This document shows, in pieces, positions 10,539 to 19,566 of a DNA stretch of 64,000 nt (its first letter is position 1; every line of letters begins with the position of its first letter). This stretch comes from Neobacillus pocheonensis (GTDB taxonomy: Bacteria; Bacillota; Bacilli; Bacillales; Cytobacillaceae). Location of the stretch: assembly GCA_023702235.1 (NCBI GenBank), contig JAMQCR010000002.1, forward strand, positions 124,001 through 188,000, written 5' to 3'. Under the pieces are notes generated by a model. It saw nothing but the letters and a program-made list of their open reading frames with translations, had not been told where the DNA came from and made no database searches. Both the position numbers and the translations under genes were made by a program.

Positions 10539-10580
10539 AAGAGCGTGTTTTGAAAAAAAGATTGATCAAAACACGCTCTT
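10539..10580 (-). terminator. Strong hairpin terminator
   Basis: A perfect 12-bp stem, GAGCGTGTTTTG with CAAAACACGCTC, has a 14-base loop. On the minus strand it is followed by TTTCTTTTTG. It lies about 230 bases after the threonine-synthase-like gene and is the first good terminator for that operon. Confidence 0.7.
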
Positions 10581-10635
10581 AAAATATTCAATTGAATCAT
10601 TCTTTTATAAAAAAGATATTTCTGTGACCCTTCTT

Positions 10636-10655
10636 CCATTAAAGCGCCCGATTGC
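10636..10655. repeat. Short dispersed repeat copy A1
   Basis: The 20 bases CCATTAAAGCGCCCGATTGC recur exactly at 28009-28028 in an unrelated intergenic context. Confidence 0.6.
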
Positions 10656-10811
10656 GGAAGATCCTTGCTGATATTTTATTGAAGAAAAGCACCCGTTCAA
10701 TAAACACTTTGAATTTTGTTCATAAATTTTTTTGTTGTTTGTCAGCTTTTCTTATTCTATTTCCTTCAATGTTAATAACAAAAACCATTTCTAACATCTA
10801 AAACGGATTGA

Positions 10812-11924
10812 TTAATTTGCCTTAATTCCTGCTCCACATAAAGGAATGATAATCTTTTCAGAAGGCGAGTGATTATATTTTAAGTATCCAGCATAGTTCG
10901 CAGCAGTTGTCGGTTCTACATAAAAGCCTTTCCCAGCTAGTGTGGTACGTGCTTGTATAATTTCTTCTTCCGTTGTTGTCAGAATTTCTCCATTCGTAGC
11001 ACGAATTGCTTCTAAAATTTGAACTGAGCGAGCTGGTGCTGCAATTGCAATTCCTTCCGCTAATGTGCCGTTATTTTCGACCGGTTCAGCGAACGTTTCA
11101 TTATTCACAAATGCTTTTGCCAATGGAGCACAATTTTCTGCTTGAATAGCAATTAACTTTGGCATTTTCTTGATAAGTCCATTTTCTAATAATTCCTTAA
11201 ATCCATAATAGGCTCCTAACAATAAAGTACCGTTTCCGACAGGAATAATAAGGGCATCGGGTGCACACTTCATTTGTTCCCAAATTTCATAGGCATATGT
11301 TTTTGTTCCTTCATAGAAAAATGGATTATATACATGACTTGCATAGAATACTTTCTCTTCATTCACAGCTTTTTGCGCAGCTACAGCTACATCTTCTCGT
11401 GTACCGTTAATTGCCCGAACATTCGCACCGTGAGCTTTCACTTGTGCAATTTTTTTCGGTGATGTTCCTTCTCCGAGGAAAATATCACAAGCGATACCAG
11501 CTCGTTTCGCATAAGCCGCAATCGATGTTCCTGCGTTCCCACTACTATCAGCAATGACTTTCGTTATGCCTAATTCTTTGGCTTTGGCAATTAATACTAC
11601 TGCACCACGATCTTTAAAAGACAAAGTTGGCATCATATAATCTACTTTGACAAAGGTATTCGACTCCGAATCATCTAATACAATTAACGGAGTATATCCT
11701 TCCCCCATTGTAACTGCTTGCCAAAATGTTGAGTTATTTTCAAATGGCATTGCATCAATGTATCGCCACATTGTTGTGGGATTTTGATTTTCTTGCAACC
11801 TAGATGTATCTATCTCTACCATTTCTTTCACTAAATCTAACATACCACCACATTTACATTTCCACACATTTTCTGTTACATCGTATTTAGTTTCGCATGA
11901 ATGACACACATATTGTTCTTTCAT
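10812..11924 (-). CDS. Threonine-synthase-like PLP-dependent enzyme
   Basis: This is a 370-residue fold-type II PLP enzyme. A zinc-ribbon N-terminus (C7-x2-C10, C23-x-C25) precedes PTLSFKDRGA, in which K104 should bind PLP. The cofactor phosphate loop ADSSGNAGTSIAAYA and the C-terminal PLCGAGIKAN are also visible. AGAGGAG precedes the ATG. Threonine synthases convert O-phosphohomoserine to threonine. The gene is not with hom/thrB but downstream of ridA and a YheO-type regulator, so a catabolic or deaminating role on another amino acid, forming a reactive enamine for RidA, is plausible. An AT-rich site 45 bases upstream may give it its own promoter control. It is intact. Confidence 0.85.
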   Translation of the reverse strand: MKEQYVCHSCETKYDVTENVWKCKCGGMLDLVKEMVEIDTSRLQENQNPTTMWRYIDAMPFENNSTFWQAVTMGEGYTPLIVLDDSESNTFVKVDYMMPTLSFKDRGAVVLIAKAKELGITKVIADSSGNAGTSIAAYAKRAGIACDIFLGEGTSPKKIAQVKAHGANVRAINGTREDVAVAAQKAVNEEKVFYASHVYNPFFYEGTKTYAYEIWEQMKCAPDALIIPVGNGTLLLGAYYGFKELLENGLIKKMPKLIAIQAENCAPLAKAFVNNETFAEPVENNGTLAEGIAIAAPARSVQILEAIRATNGEILTTTEEEIIQARTTLAGKGFYVEPTTAANYAGYLKYNHSPSEKIIIPLCGAGIKAN

Positions 11925-11968
11925 TTTTCGCTACTCCTCTTATTTAATATATAATTTTTTTTACTTTA

Positions 11969-11982
11969 TATATTTTTTTATA
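11969..11982. promoter_or_regulatory. AT-rich candidate operator (copy 1 of 3)
   Basis: TATATTTTTTTATA lies in the gap between ridA and the PLP-enzyme gene. The identical 14-mer occurs twice upstream of the regulator gene at 13156 and 13186. Its restriction to the two upstream regions of this locus suggests an operator. Confidence 0.4.
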
Positions 11983-12029
11983 TGACACAACTAAAAAATT
12001 ATTGAGAATTTGTAGATTCTCAATATAAC

Positions 12030-12404
12030 TTAAATATAAGCAATGGCTTCAATTTCTATTTTAAAACCAAAGTGTAATTCATTCGTCGGTACGACTGATC
12101 GTGCTGGTTTATGGTCACCGAAGAATTCTTTGTAGACACGGTCTACACGGTCCCAAAGCTGGATATCTGGAATATAAAGTGTCATTCGCAAAATTTGATT
12201 TTTTTGGCTACCTACCTCTTTTAAAATATACTCAATATTTTGCAGTGCTTGTAGAGTTTCTTCTTCAATTGTGCCAAATTTCTTTTCTCGTGTTACGGGA
12301 TCAACGGCAAATTGACCGGATACATAGACTGAATCATTATGAATCGTCGCTAATGCGTAGTGGCCATTTGACTTCAAATTCCCTACTTCAAAAACACTCC
12401 CCAT
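12030..12404 (-). CDS. ridA: RidA-family reactive intermediate deaminase
   Basis: This is a 124-residue YjgF/YER057c/UK114 fold protein. Visible family features are HYALATIHNDSVYVSGQFAV, YILKEVGSQKNQILRMTLYI, the conserved KPARSVVPTNEL (the substrate-binding Arg) and the closing KIEIEAIAYI. RidA trimers hydrolyse 2-aminoacrylate and related enamine/imine by-products of PLP enzymes. It fits between the regulator, whose stop codon directly abuts this ATG, and the PLP enzyme gene about 100 bases downstream. The coding sequence is intact. Confidence 0.9.
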   Translation of the reverse strand: MGSVFEVGNLKSNGHYALATIHNDSVYVSGQFAVDPVTREKKFGTIEEETLQALQNIEYILKEVGSQKNQILRMTLYIPDIQLWDRVDRVYKEFFGDHKPARSVVPTNELHFGFKIEIEAIAYI

Positions 12405-13079
12405 TTAGTCCTCTCCTTGATTCGTTGATTTTTTCTTCACTTCATCTAAGTAGCTATATACTGTTACTTTTGAGATTCCTAACTGTTCTGCTACTTTTTC
12501 AACTGAACCTTTCATTAAAAAAATCCCTTTTTCATCCATAAATCGAATTAATTCGATTTTTTCATGACGCTTCATGAAAGGATGTTGACTATTAGCAATA
12601 ATCTGCTGAATTAATTGATCTGCAATGTCTTCTACATTTTGAATCGAAGCGCCTTGCCTTGGTACTTTCTCAGACAGTATTTGTTTCGTAGTATCGCCTG
12701 GTATTAATGTATCTAACATTTCTTTCATTTGAATCATTAGATTCATATCATAATTAATACAAAGAGCACCTATTACCTGTTGTTGGTAATCTCTAATAAG
12801 AGTGGTCGATGCTTTGATGATTCGATGATCAGCTGTTTCAATGTCATAACCTGCTAAATGGTCCTCTGTAAATTCATCGGATAATAGTACCTGTTTCACT
12901 AGATGGTCAAAGGATTGACCAATCTCTCTACCTGTTACGTGGTTGTTGATTGTGAAAATGACTGATGACTGCGGTTGTGTCAAATCATGAATCACTACCT
13001 CACATTGTGAGCCAAACATTTTTGCAATTGTTTTTGCAATTGGAATATAAACATTTAGTATTTGTCTTGCTTCAGTCAA
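12405..13079 (-). CDS. YheO/DauR-type PAS and helix-turn-helix regulator
   Basis: The protein is 224 residues. The N-terminal PAS-like domain (YheO family) contains AKMFGSQCEVVIHDL and YDIETADHRIIKASTTLIRD. The C-terminal HTH contains FLMKGSVEKVAEQLGISKVT followed by VYSYLDEVKK. DauR, the best-known member, represses D-arginine catabolism in Pseudomonas. Here the gene leads an operon with ridA and a PLP enzyme, so it likely senses an amino acid or a product of that pathway. Two copies of TATATTTTTTTATA, 30 bases apart, lie 77-120 bases upstream of the start. Confidence 0.8.
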   Translation of the reverse strand: MTEARQILNVYIPIAKTIAKMFGSQCEVVIHDLTQPQSSVIFTINNHVTGREIGQSFDHLVKQVLLSDEFTEDHLAGYDIETADHRIIKASTTLIRDYQQQVIGALCINYDMNLMIQMKEMLDTLIPGDTTKQILSEKVPRQGASIQNVEDIADQLIQQIIANSQHPFMKRHEKIELIRFMDEKGIFLMKGSVEKVAEQLGISKVTVYSYLDEVKKKSTNQGED

Positions 13080-13155
13080 AATCTACTCACCTAATTCCTT
13101 CTATACGTCACTAAATACAAACTTCATCAAAGAACGTGGATTCACAATCAAATTA

Positions 13156-13199
13156 TATATTTTTTTATACAAAAATTCAATTTTGTATATTTTTTTATA
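13156..13199. promoter_or_regulatory. Paired AT-rich candidate operators (copies 2 and 3)
   Basis: Two exact TATATTTTTTTATA units start 30 bases apart, about three helical turns, with AAAAATTCAATTTT between them. This places two dimers on one DNA face upstream of the regulator gene. Confidence 0.45.
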
Positions 13200-13261
13200 T
13201 AAAATAAGGGGTGTAGAAATATTAATTTTTACTCACTTTTTCCGATATACATAGTACACAT

Positions 13262-13310
13262 TAACCTGCTAAGTTTAAGTACAAACCTTCACAATCTCTT
13301 CTAAACTTTA
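13262..13310. repeat. Short dispersed repeat copy B1
   Basis: A TAACCTGCT-type start, GTTTAAGTAC and the 20-mer CTTCACAATCTCTTCTAAAC are shared with 48714-48765. Confidence 0.6.
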
Positions 13311-13511
13311 ACTATAGATATCCAATTTTCTTTAAGGTGTTGTTCCACAATCTGGCCCTTTAATAGAATAAAATTACAGGGATTTGCCAACATCAACAAG
13401 AGCAAAAAAGAAAAATCCTGTTTTAATACAGAATTTTAATCAAACTCCATTCCAAATTATCAATCTTTATTATAAAGATTAGACTTTTTATAAATTATCA
13501 ATCTTAATTAG

Positions 13512-13997
13512 AAACCCAAGAAATGCGCTTATTGTGAGAGTAAAATTCCGCATATTGACCATGGTGATATTGAACACATTTTGCCCAAAAGTAAAGTGCC
13601 TAATAAAACATTTTTGTGGGAAAACCTGACTATTGGTTGCACAATCTGTAATCAAAATAAAACTAATTATTACAATCCAAATTTACCCTTATTGAATCCT
13701 TATGCCGATAAACCAGAAGAAAAACTTTTATTTGCTGGTCCATTGGCAGTTGCGGTGGTAGGTAGTCAAAGTGCATCAATAACTATAAAACAAATAGAAT
13801 TAAATAGACCATCGCTATTTGAAAGAAGAACCGAATTACTTAACAAAATTGAACCCTTAATTAGACAATATGAATTAACAAACGATGATGCCTTAAGACA
13901 ACTATTATTAGATGATTTAATTGCATGGACTAAACCTGAACATGAGTATTCTTTAATGTTTAAACAATTCCTTGAACAGCTTGCCATTACTGCTTAA
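13512..13997 (+). pseudogene. HNH endonuclease remnant of the PtuB / retron-associated type
   Basis: The frame opens directly after a stop, so the N-terminus is missing. It encodes KKCAYCESKIPHIDHGDIEH (CxxC and His-Gly-x-Ile-Glu-His of the HNH motif), then ILPKSKVPNKTFLWENLTIG with CTICNQNK. This is the core of the HNH nucleases found with Septu PtuA ATPases and some retrons. No ATPase or reverse transcriptase gene adjoins it. It supports the view that this is a defence island in which an older system decayed next to the Avs-like gene. Confidence 0.65.
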
Positions 13998-14118
13998 AAT
14001 TCTTCTTGTTTAGGGAATTCTATCGGAAAAGAGCTGCAACTACTACATTTTTTATTAATTTAACTAACAGGTTGATAACTTATAGGTACTGATACCAAAA
14101 CTAAAATTTATAAAATAA

Positions 14119-14268
14119 GAGGTTAACAGGTGTCATAACTTTTATTTAAAAGTGAAGGGGGAAGAGCCTTTAAAAGCGATTCCTGTTAATCTGAAGTTTA
14201 GAAATTGGACTAGTAATGGAAATTTGAGGATACCTTCCTCCTTTAAAGGTTGGATAAATAAAGCTTAA
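14119..14268 (+). pseudogene. C-terminal fragment of an ATP-dependent DNA ligase
   Basis: The frame reads LKAIPVNLKFRNWTSNGNLR and IPSSFKGWINKA before a stop. The FRNWTSN-x-x-LRIPSF segment is shared with the ligase pseudogene near 62.9 kb. Only about 45 codons survive. A terminator hairpin follows, as it does in the other copy. Confidence 0.65.
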
Positions 14269-14279
14269 GCTTTGTCACC

Positions 14280-14302
14280 GCACTCTTAAGAGTGCTTTTT
14301 TG
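14280..14302 (+). terminator. Terminator after the ligase fragment
   Basis: GCACTC and GAGTGC form a stem with a TTAA loop, directly followed by TTTTTTG. Confidence 0.8.
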
Positions 14303-14576
14303 TTGATAACTGACTAAAAAAGACAAAATAATAGGAGCCTTTTAGCTCTTACCCTAGTATCAGCCCCATCCTACGCTTGATACCACTGATGGCCACGCTT
14401 GCCATCCAACCCAACTATTATTAAAAATGAAGACGCTTACATTTTCAATATGTTTTTTAATTTATTAAAGTAATAAAGATCAAGATTTTTAACCTAAAAA
14501 GGCCTATTCCCTAAGGAGAAATTACCACTCTAGGACGATGCAATGGTCCCTCGTTGCGCCACGTGGTGAGCTGTTT

Positions 14577-14605
14577 CTGTCAATACATCGAGCTTTTGGT
14601 ATAAT
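14577..14605 (+). promoter_or_regulatory. Candidate sigma-A promoter of the Avs-like gene
   Basis: CTGTCA and TATAAT are separated by 17 bases. The -10 box ends 77 bases before the ATG. Confidence 0.5.
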
Positions 14606-14682
14606 ATGGGTAGATAATTTTTTATTTAGATATTCTAAATTTACTATTTTATAGATCGTTCTGGGAAAGAGGTATTATTCTT

Positions 14683-17600
14683 ATGATTAAACCAGATTGG
14701 AACATTTTTAAAGCAAAGTTTAGCGAGAACCCACAGAATAACTTTGAATGGCTATGTTACCTTTTATTTTGCGAAGAGTTCGGAAAAGATTTTGGTATTT
14801 TTAGGTATAAAAATCAATCTGGGATTGAGACCAATCCAGTTTATGTGGATAAAAAAGTTATTGGATGGCAAGCGAAGTTTTATGAAACAACTTTGTCGGA
14901 TCATAAAAGCGAATTGATTAAAACTTTAATAAAAAGCAAAAGAGATTATTCAGATTTAACAAAAATTATTTTTTATACAAATCAAGAATGGGGGCAAAGT
15001 CATAATCCCGATAATCCTGAACAAAACGATCCCCAAGCAAAAGTTGATATTGAAAATAAGGCTAAGGAGCTTGGTCTCCAAATTGAATGGAGGACAGCAA
15101 GTTTCTTTGAGTCACCTTTTGTTACCATAAAAAATGAGTTAATTGTTCAACATTTCTTTAGTTTTGAAAAGAGTATTGTTCAACTCTTATCGGAAAAACA
15201 AACCCATGCCGACTCTATTCTAGAGGACGTTCAGACATCCATAAACTTTCATGGGGAGAAGATAGAAATAAATAGAAACGCTCTTCTTGAAAGGATAATA
15301 AGTGAAATCGAAAAAGAACAAGTATTGATGGTAACTGGTGCAGGTGGAGTTGGAAAAACAGCGGTTATCAAAAGGCTATATGAGGATCAAAAAACAATTA
15401 CCCCTATTTATATTTTTAAGGCAAGCGAGTTTGAAATAAAAAATGTAAATAATTTGTTCGGCGAATATAATTTGCAGGATTTTATTGAAGCTCATAAAGA
15501 AGAAGAGAAAAAGTTAGTCGTAATTGATTCGGCTGAAAAGTTGTTAGATTTAGAAAACACAGACCCATTCAAAGAATTTGTCTCAAATTTAATAAAAAAT
15601 GAATGGAAAATTATATTTACAGCGAGAATTAATTTCTTGTCCGATTTGGACATGCAGTTTATTGACCAATATCGAGTTAAACCCATCAAATTCTATATTG
15701 AAACTCTGAGCGTAGAAGAACTGATAGCCTGCTCTCAAACTTATAATTTTAACTTGCCAATCGACACGAAGCTGTTAGAGTTACTCAGAAACCCTTTTTA
15801 TTTAAATGAATATTTAAGGTTTTATAATACTGACGAAGTTATGGATTATCAAAATTTTAAAGAGAAACTATGGAATAAGTTAATAAAAAAATCCAAGCCA
15901 ATCAGAGAGCAATGTTTTATGAAGATTGCTTTTCAAAGAGTAAGTGAAGGTCAATTTTTTATTTCTCCTAATTCTAATGAATCGACCATTAATTCCTTGG
16001 TGCAGGATGGTATCCTGGGATATGAAACAGCAGGATACTTTATTACTCATGATATTTACGAAGAGTGGGCTTTGGAAAAAATAATCGAATCTGAATTTAT
16101 CAGGAAAGAAAATTACCATGATTTCTTCAATAAAATTGGGGAATCTCTGCCCATTCGGCGAAGTTTCAGAAAATGGGTGTCTGATAAGCTCTTAACCGAA
16201 GATGATTCCATTGAGAATTTTATTGAGGAAGTCATTGAAGATGAAAACATTCCTTATTTTTGGAAAGATGAAGTTTTGGTATCAGTGTTACTGTCAGCAT
16301 ACTCGGATCACTTTATTAATTTATTTGAGGAAAATTTACTTGAGAATAACCAAAAATTATTAAAAAGAGTAACCTTTTTATTAAGGATAGCGTGTAAAGA
16401 AGTTGATGAAGATTTTTTAAAAGGAGTAGGATTAGATAAATATTCCATATCTTATATGCAGTATATATTTACGAAGCCAAAAGGAAAAGGATGGGAAAGT
16501 ATAATTAAGCTAATTTACAAATATAAAGACGAATTTGAGCTAGAAAAACTTAACTTTATATTACCAATAATAAATGAATGGAATAATAAATTTAAAAGGG
16601 GTGAAACAACAAAGTTATCAGCTTTAATTGCCCTAAAATATTACCAAGTAATCGTTAAGGAAGACATTTATCTATCAAGAGGAGAAGATATTGAGGAGAA
16701 ACTTATTCAAACAATTTCATATGGTGCTGCTGAAATAAAGGAGGAACTTACTGCCATTTTTGATGAAGTAATTAAAAATGAGTGGAGGAATTATAGAGAT
16801 CCTTATTATAACTTAGTTAATGCTATTTTATCGAAAGTGGGAGAAAATCAGGAGGTTCTTAAGTCGCTTCCTAATTATGTATTAAGTCTAGCAGCTTTAT
16901 ACTGGTTCAATCCTCAGGAAAAACGTCATCCATTTCATTATAGTGTTGGCGTCGAAGGTGATTTCTGTATTGATGAGAATCAGAGGGATTATTACCCGCC
17001 AAGTGCATTTCAAACACCTATTTATTGGTTGCTTCAATATTCACTTAAAGAAACCGTTGATTTCTTACTTAGATTTATAAATAAAACAGTTGAGTGCTAT
17101 GTAAAATCAGATTTAGATAGATCAGAAGTTAAAGAAGTGGAAGTTGTTACAGACAACACAGTAGTAAAACAATATATAAGCCAAAGACTTTGGAACACTT
17201 ATAGCGGCACCTCGGTTGCACCTGATGTTTTTCAATCGATTCATATGGCATTAGAAAAGTTCCTTCTTGAAACAGCAAAAAATACTGACTCTAAAATACT
17301 GGAAAGTAATCTTTTATACTTAATAAAGAACTCAAATTCTGCTTCGGTAACAGCAATAGTGGTAAGTGTAGTTTTGGCTTACCCTGAGAAAACATATAAT
17401 GTTTCCAAGGTTTTATTTCAAACAAAAGAATTTTTTCTTTATGACTCCAGCAGAAGGTCAGAAGATAACTCTGCAAAAAGTCAATTTTTAATCGGGGATG
17501 GATTGATGCCTAAAAATAAAATTCATGAAAAAGAGAGAATTAATTCTTGTAATGACAGCCATAGAAAAAAATCACTTGAGGATCTCGCTCTAATGTATCA

Positions 17601-19389
17601 ATTTTTTAAGGGCGAAGGTGTAACTGATGAGGAAGTAGAAGAAAGACAAAAGGTTATATGGGCTATTTTTGATCAGTATTATAAGGAAATTACAGACGAT
17701 ACCAGGGAAGACGTTAAAATATGGAGACTTTTTCTTGCTCGAATGGACAGGAGAAAAATGAAGCCTACTTTTGAAGAAATCGATGAAGGATTGCAGATAA
17801 ATTTCAATCCAGAAATCGATCCTAGCTTAAAGGAGTATAGTGATGCAGCTCTCCAAGAAAGTTCTGAAGCAATGAAATACCTTTCATTAAAACTGTGGGC
17901 TGACTATAAAGTCAAAAATGATGAGAAGTACAAAGAGTATACTCAATATGAAGAGAACCCAAAACAGGCATTGCGGGAAGTTAAGGAGATTCTTGAAAAC
18001 TTAAAAAATAACCATGAGACTTTTCACCTTTTCGAAGAGAAGATTCCTGCTCATGTTTGTACTGTTTTAGTACGGGATTATTTTGAGGAACTTTCAAAAT
18101 CAGATAAAGAACTTTGTAAAGATGTTATTTTAACATGTGCATCTTCCTCTTTCAGACCGAATTATTTGTATCAGATATGGGACGGTGTTGAAGCAACAAT
18201 TTCAGTATTGCCCCTTATATTAGAAAAGTTTCCTGAAGAAAGAGAAAATATAAAAGTCATTCTGTTATTAACTTTATTCGATCCTCATTCAATAGGAGCG
18301 TATGCGAAATTTTCAGATTACCCAACGAATGCAATACTTAATAATTTATGGGGTATTAGTTTTTCTGACGCACAATCTCTACTTATTGGATTTTTATATT
18401 TGAAACCGAAATATGAAGCAATGCGAGAGACTTTGAGACAAGAAAATTTTAAACAAAATAAATACAAACTGTATGAGAATGTGTTAATCGAGAAATTTGT
18501 AGGGGAGTATCAAGAAGATATAGAAAAGGTTATAGCGAATTCGATTACACTAGATGAAATAAAAAATATAAAAAATATAAATTTACGCATCTTAAGAACA
18601 GCATTTCAATTAATTCCCCTGAAGATACTTGATGAGTCCCATAAAATAATTACTCAAAACATCATATCTGCTTTTGCAGAAAAGTTATTATCTGATGATA
18701 GAGAGGAAAAAGTTGATTACCAGGTTAGACATGATTTCTTGATGAAACTTTCTAGGGTTGTTCTAGCTTCCTCAAGGGATGATGTTCATGTGTATTTACA
18801 CCCATTTATTGATGGATTTAATAACACTGAATCTATGGCAGATTTATTTAAAGAATTTATCATTGCCGAAGATATGCTAAAAACTTATGATAACTTTTGG
18901 TTGGTATGGGAATTGTTTTATGATAAAGTCGCCGAGTTGTGTAAGGGTGAAAGTTACGGTTATTACAATCAAAAAATCATCAAAAGCTATCTCTTTGCTC
19001 AGACACTATGGAATGAAAATGCTACTGAATGGCATACGCTTAAAGATAATAATAAAAGGTTTTTAAATAAAGTTACAAGAAATATGGGGGGAGCTCCATC
19101 TGTTTTATATGCAATAGCAAAATTATTGAATGGAGTTGGACAAAAGTATCTTAATAATGGGATCTCTTGGATTTCTAGAATCTTAATTGAACATCATAAT
19201 ATAAGGACAGAGCAATTAGAGGGGAACACTATTTACCAATTAGAAAACCTAGTGAAAAGTTATATTTATAAGAATCGTGAAAAGGTAAGAAGAGAAACAA
19301 AATTAAAACAGGAAGTTCTTATCATATTGGACTTTTTAGTGGAGAAAGGATCAGTTGCTGGCTATATGCTTAGAGAGAACGTTTTATAA
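14683..19389 (+). CDS. Avs-like (AVAST) STAND NTPase with N-terminal Mrr-type nuclease
   Basis: This is a 1568-residue antiphage sensor-effector candidate. Residues 1 to about 160 look like an Mrr/PD-(D/E)xK nuclease: FEWLCYLLFCEEFG, then GIETNPVYVDKKVIGWQAKF, with E49 and Q63-x-K65 as likely catalytic residues, and IIFYTNQEWGQ. A Walker A loop, GAGGVGKT, lies at 219-226, and Walker B LVVIDSAEKL at 278-287 (D282). A winged-helix-like region and roughly 1000 residues of helical repeats, the presumed phage-protein sensor, follow. Length and order match Avs4-type proteins, which recognise phage portal protein and then cut DNA. Avs class is inferred from architecture. It is monocistronic, AT-rich and intact, with GAAAGAGG upstream of the ATG. 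Confidence 0.75.
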   Translation: MIKPDWNIFKAKFSENPQNNFEWLCYLLFCEEFGKDFGIFRYKNQSGIETNPVYVDKKVIGWQAKFYETTLSDHKSELIKTLIKSKRDYSDLTKIIFYTNQEWGQSHNPDNPEQNDPQAKVDIENKAKELGLQIEWRTASFFESPFVTIKNELIVQHFFSFEKSIVQLLSEKQTHADSILEDVQTSINFHGEKIEINRNALLERIISEIEKEQVLMVTGAGGVGKTAVIKRLYEDQKTITPIYIFKASEFEIKNVNNLFGEYNLQDFIEAHKEEEKKLVVIDSAEKLLDLENTDPFKEFVSNLIKNEWKIIFTARINFLSDLDMQFIDQYRVKPIKFYIETLSVEELIACSQTYNFNLPIDTKLLELLRNPFYLNEYLRFYNTDEVMDYQNFKEKLWNKLIKKSKPIREQCFMKIAFQRVSEGQFFISPNSNESTINSLVQDGILGYETAGYFITHDIYEEWALEKIIESEFIRKENYHDFFNKIGESLPIRRSFRKWVSDKLLTEDDSIENFIEEVIEDENIPYFWKDEVLVSVLLSAYSDHFINLFEENLLENNQKLLKRVTFLLRIACKEVDEDFLKGVGLDKYSISYMQYIFTKPKGKGWESIIKLIYKYKDEFELEKLNFILPIINEWNNKFKRGETTKLSALIALKYYQVIVKEDIYLSRGEDIEEKLIQTISYGAAEIKEELTAIFDEVIKNEWRNYRDPYYNLVNAILSKVGENQEVLKSLPNYVLSLAALYWFNPQEKRHPFHYSVGVEGDFCIDENQRDYYPPSAFQTPIYWLLQYSLKETVDFLLRFINKTVECYVKSDLDRSEVKEVEVVTDNTVVKQYISQRLWNTYSGTSVAPDVFQSIHMALEKFLLETAKNTDSKILESNLLYLIKNSNSASVTAIVVSVVLAYPEKTYNVSKVLFQTKEFFLYDSSRRSEDNSAKSQFLIGDGLMPKNKIHEKERINSCNDSHRKKSLEDLALMYQFFKGEGVTDEEVEERQKVIWAIFDQYYKEITDDTREDVKIWRLFLARMDRRKMKPTFEEIDEGLQINFNPEIDPSLKEYSDAALQESSEAMKYLSLKLWADYKVKNDEKYKEYTQYEENPKQALREVKEILENLKNNHETFHLFEEKIPAHVCTVLVRDYFEELSKSDKELCKDVILTCASSSFRPNYLYQIWDGVEATISVLPLILEKFPEERENIKVILLLTLFDPHSIGAYAKFSDYPTNAILNNLWGISFSDAQSLLIGFLYLKPKYEAMRETLRQENFKQNKYKLYENVLIEKFVGEYQEDIEKVIANSITLDEIKNIKNINLRILRTAFQLIPLKILDESHKIITQNIISAFAEKLLSDDREEKVDYQVRHDFLMKLSRVVLASSRDDVHVYLHPFIDGFNNTESMADLFKEFIIAEDMLKTYDNFWLVWELFYDKVAELCKGESYGYYNQKIIKSYLFAQTLWNENATEWHTLKDNNKRFLNKVTRNMGGAPSVLYAIAKLLNGVGQKYLNNGISWISRILIEHHNIRTEQLEGNTIYQLENLVKSYIYKNREKVRRETKLKQEVLIILDFLVEKGSVAGYMLRENVL

Positions 19390-19448
19390 TAATTCTAAAA
19401 GAGCATAAATATTATATTTGTCATTTATGAATTTTTCAATATTATTTA

Positions 19449-19490
19449 GAAAGAGCCTGATATTTTTTGTCAAGCTCTTTCCTTTCTTTA
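19449..19490 (+). terminator. Terminator of the Avs-like gene
   Basis: GAAAGAGC and GCTCTTTC form a stem with a 17-base loop, followed by CTTTCTTTACTTTTT. Confidence 0.75.
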
Positions 19491-19521
19491 CTTTTTGGTG
19501 AAAGCTAATTTTTGAGCATAT

Positions 19522-19559
19522 AAAAAGGTAGAAGAAAAAAATAATCCCCCTACCTTTTT
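19522..19559 (-). terminator. Terminator of the dGTPase-nucleotidyltransferase pair
   Basis: AAAAAGGTAG and CTACCTTTTT are complementary, and A/T runs on both sides make the hairpin bidirectional. It lies 8 bases past the nucleotidyltransferase stop. Confidence 0.75.
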
Positions 19560-19566
19560 ATCTCAA

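Noticed and set aside
10439..10639. Open frame of 66 codons on the minus strand
   Set aside because: It spans a perfect terminator hairpin and has no start signal.
13512..13997. A retron or Septu system
   Set aside because: Only a truncated HNH protein remains; no reverse transcriptase, msr-msd or PtuA ATPase adjoins it.
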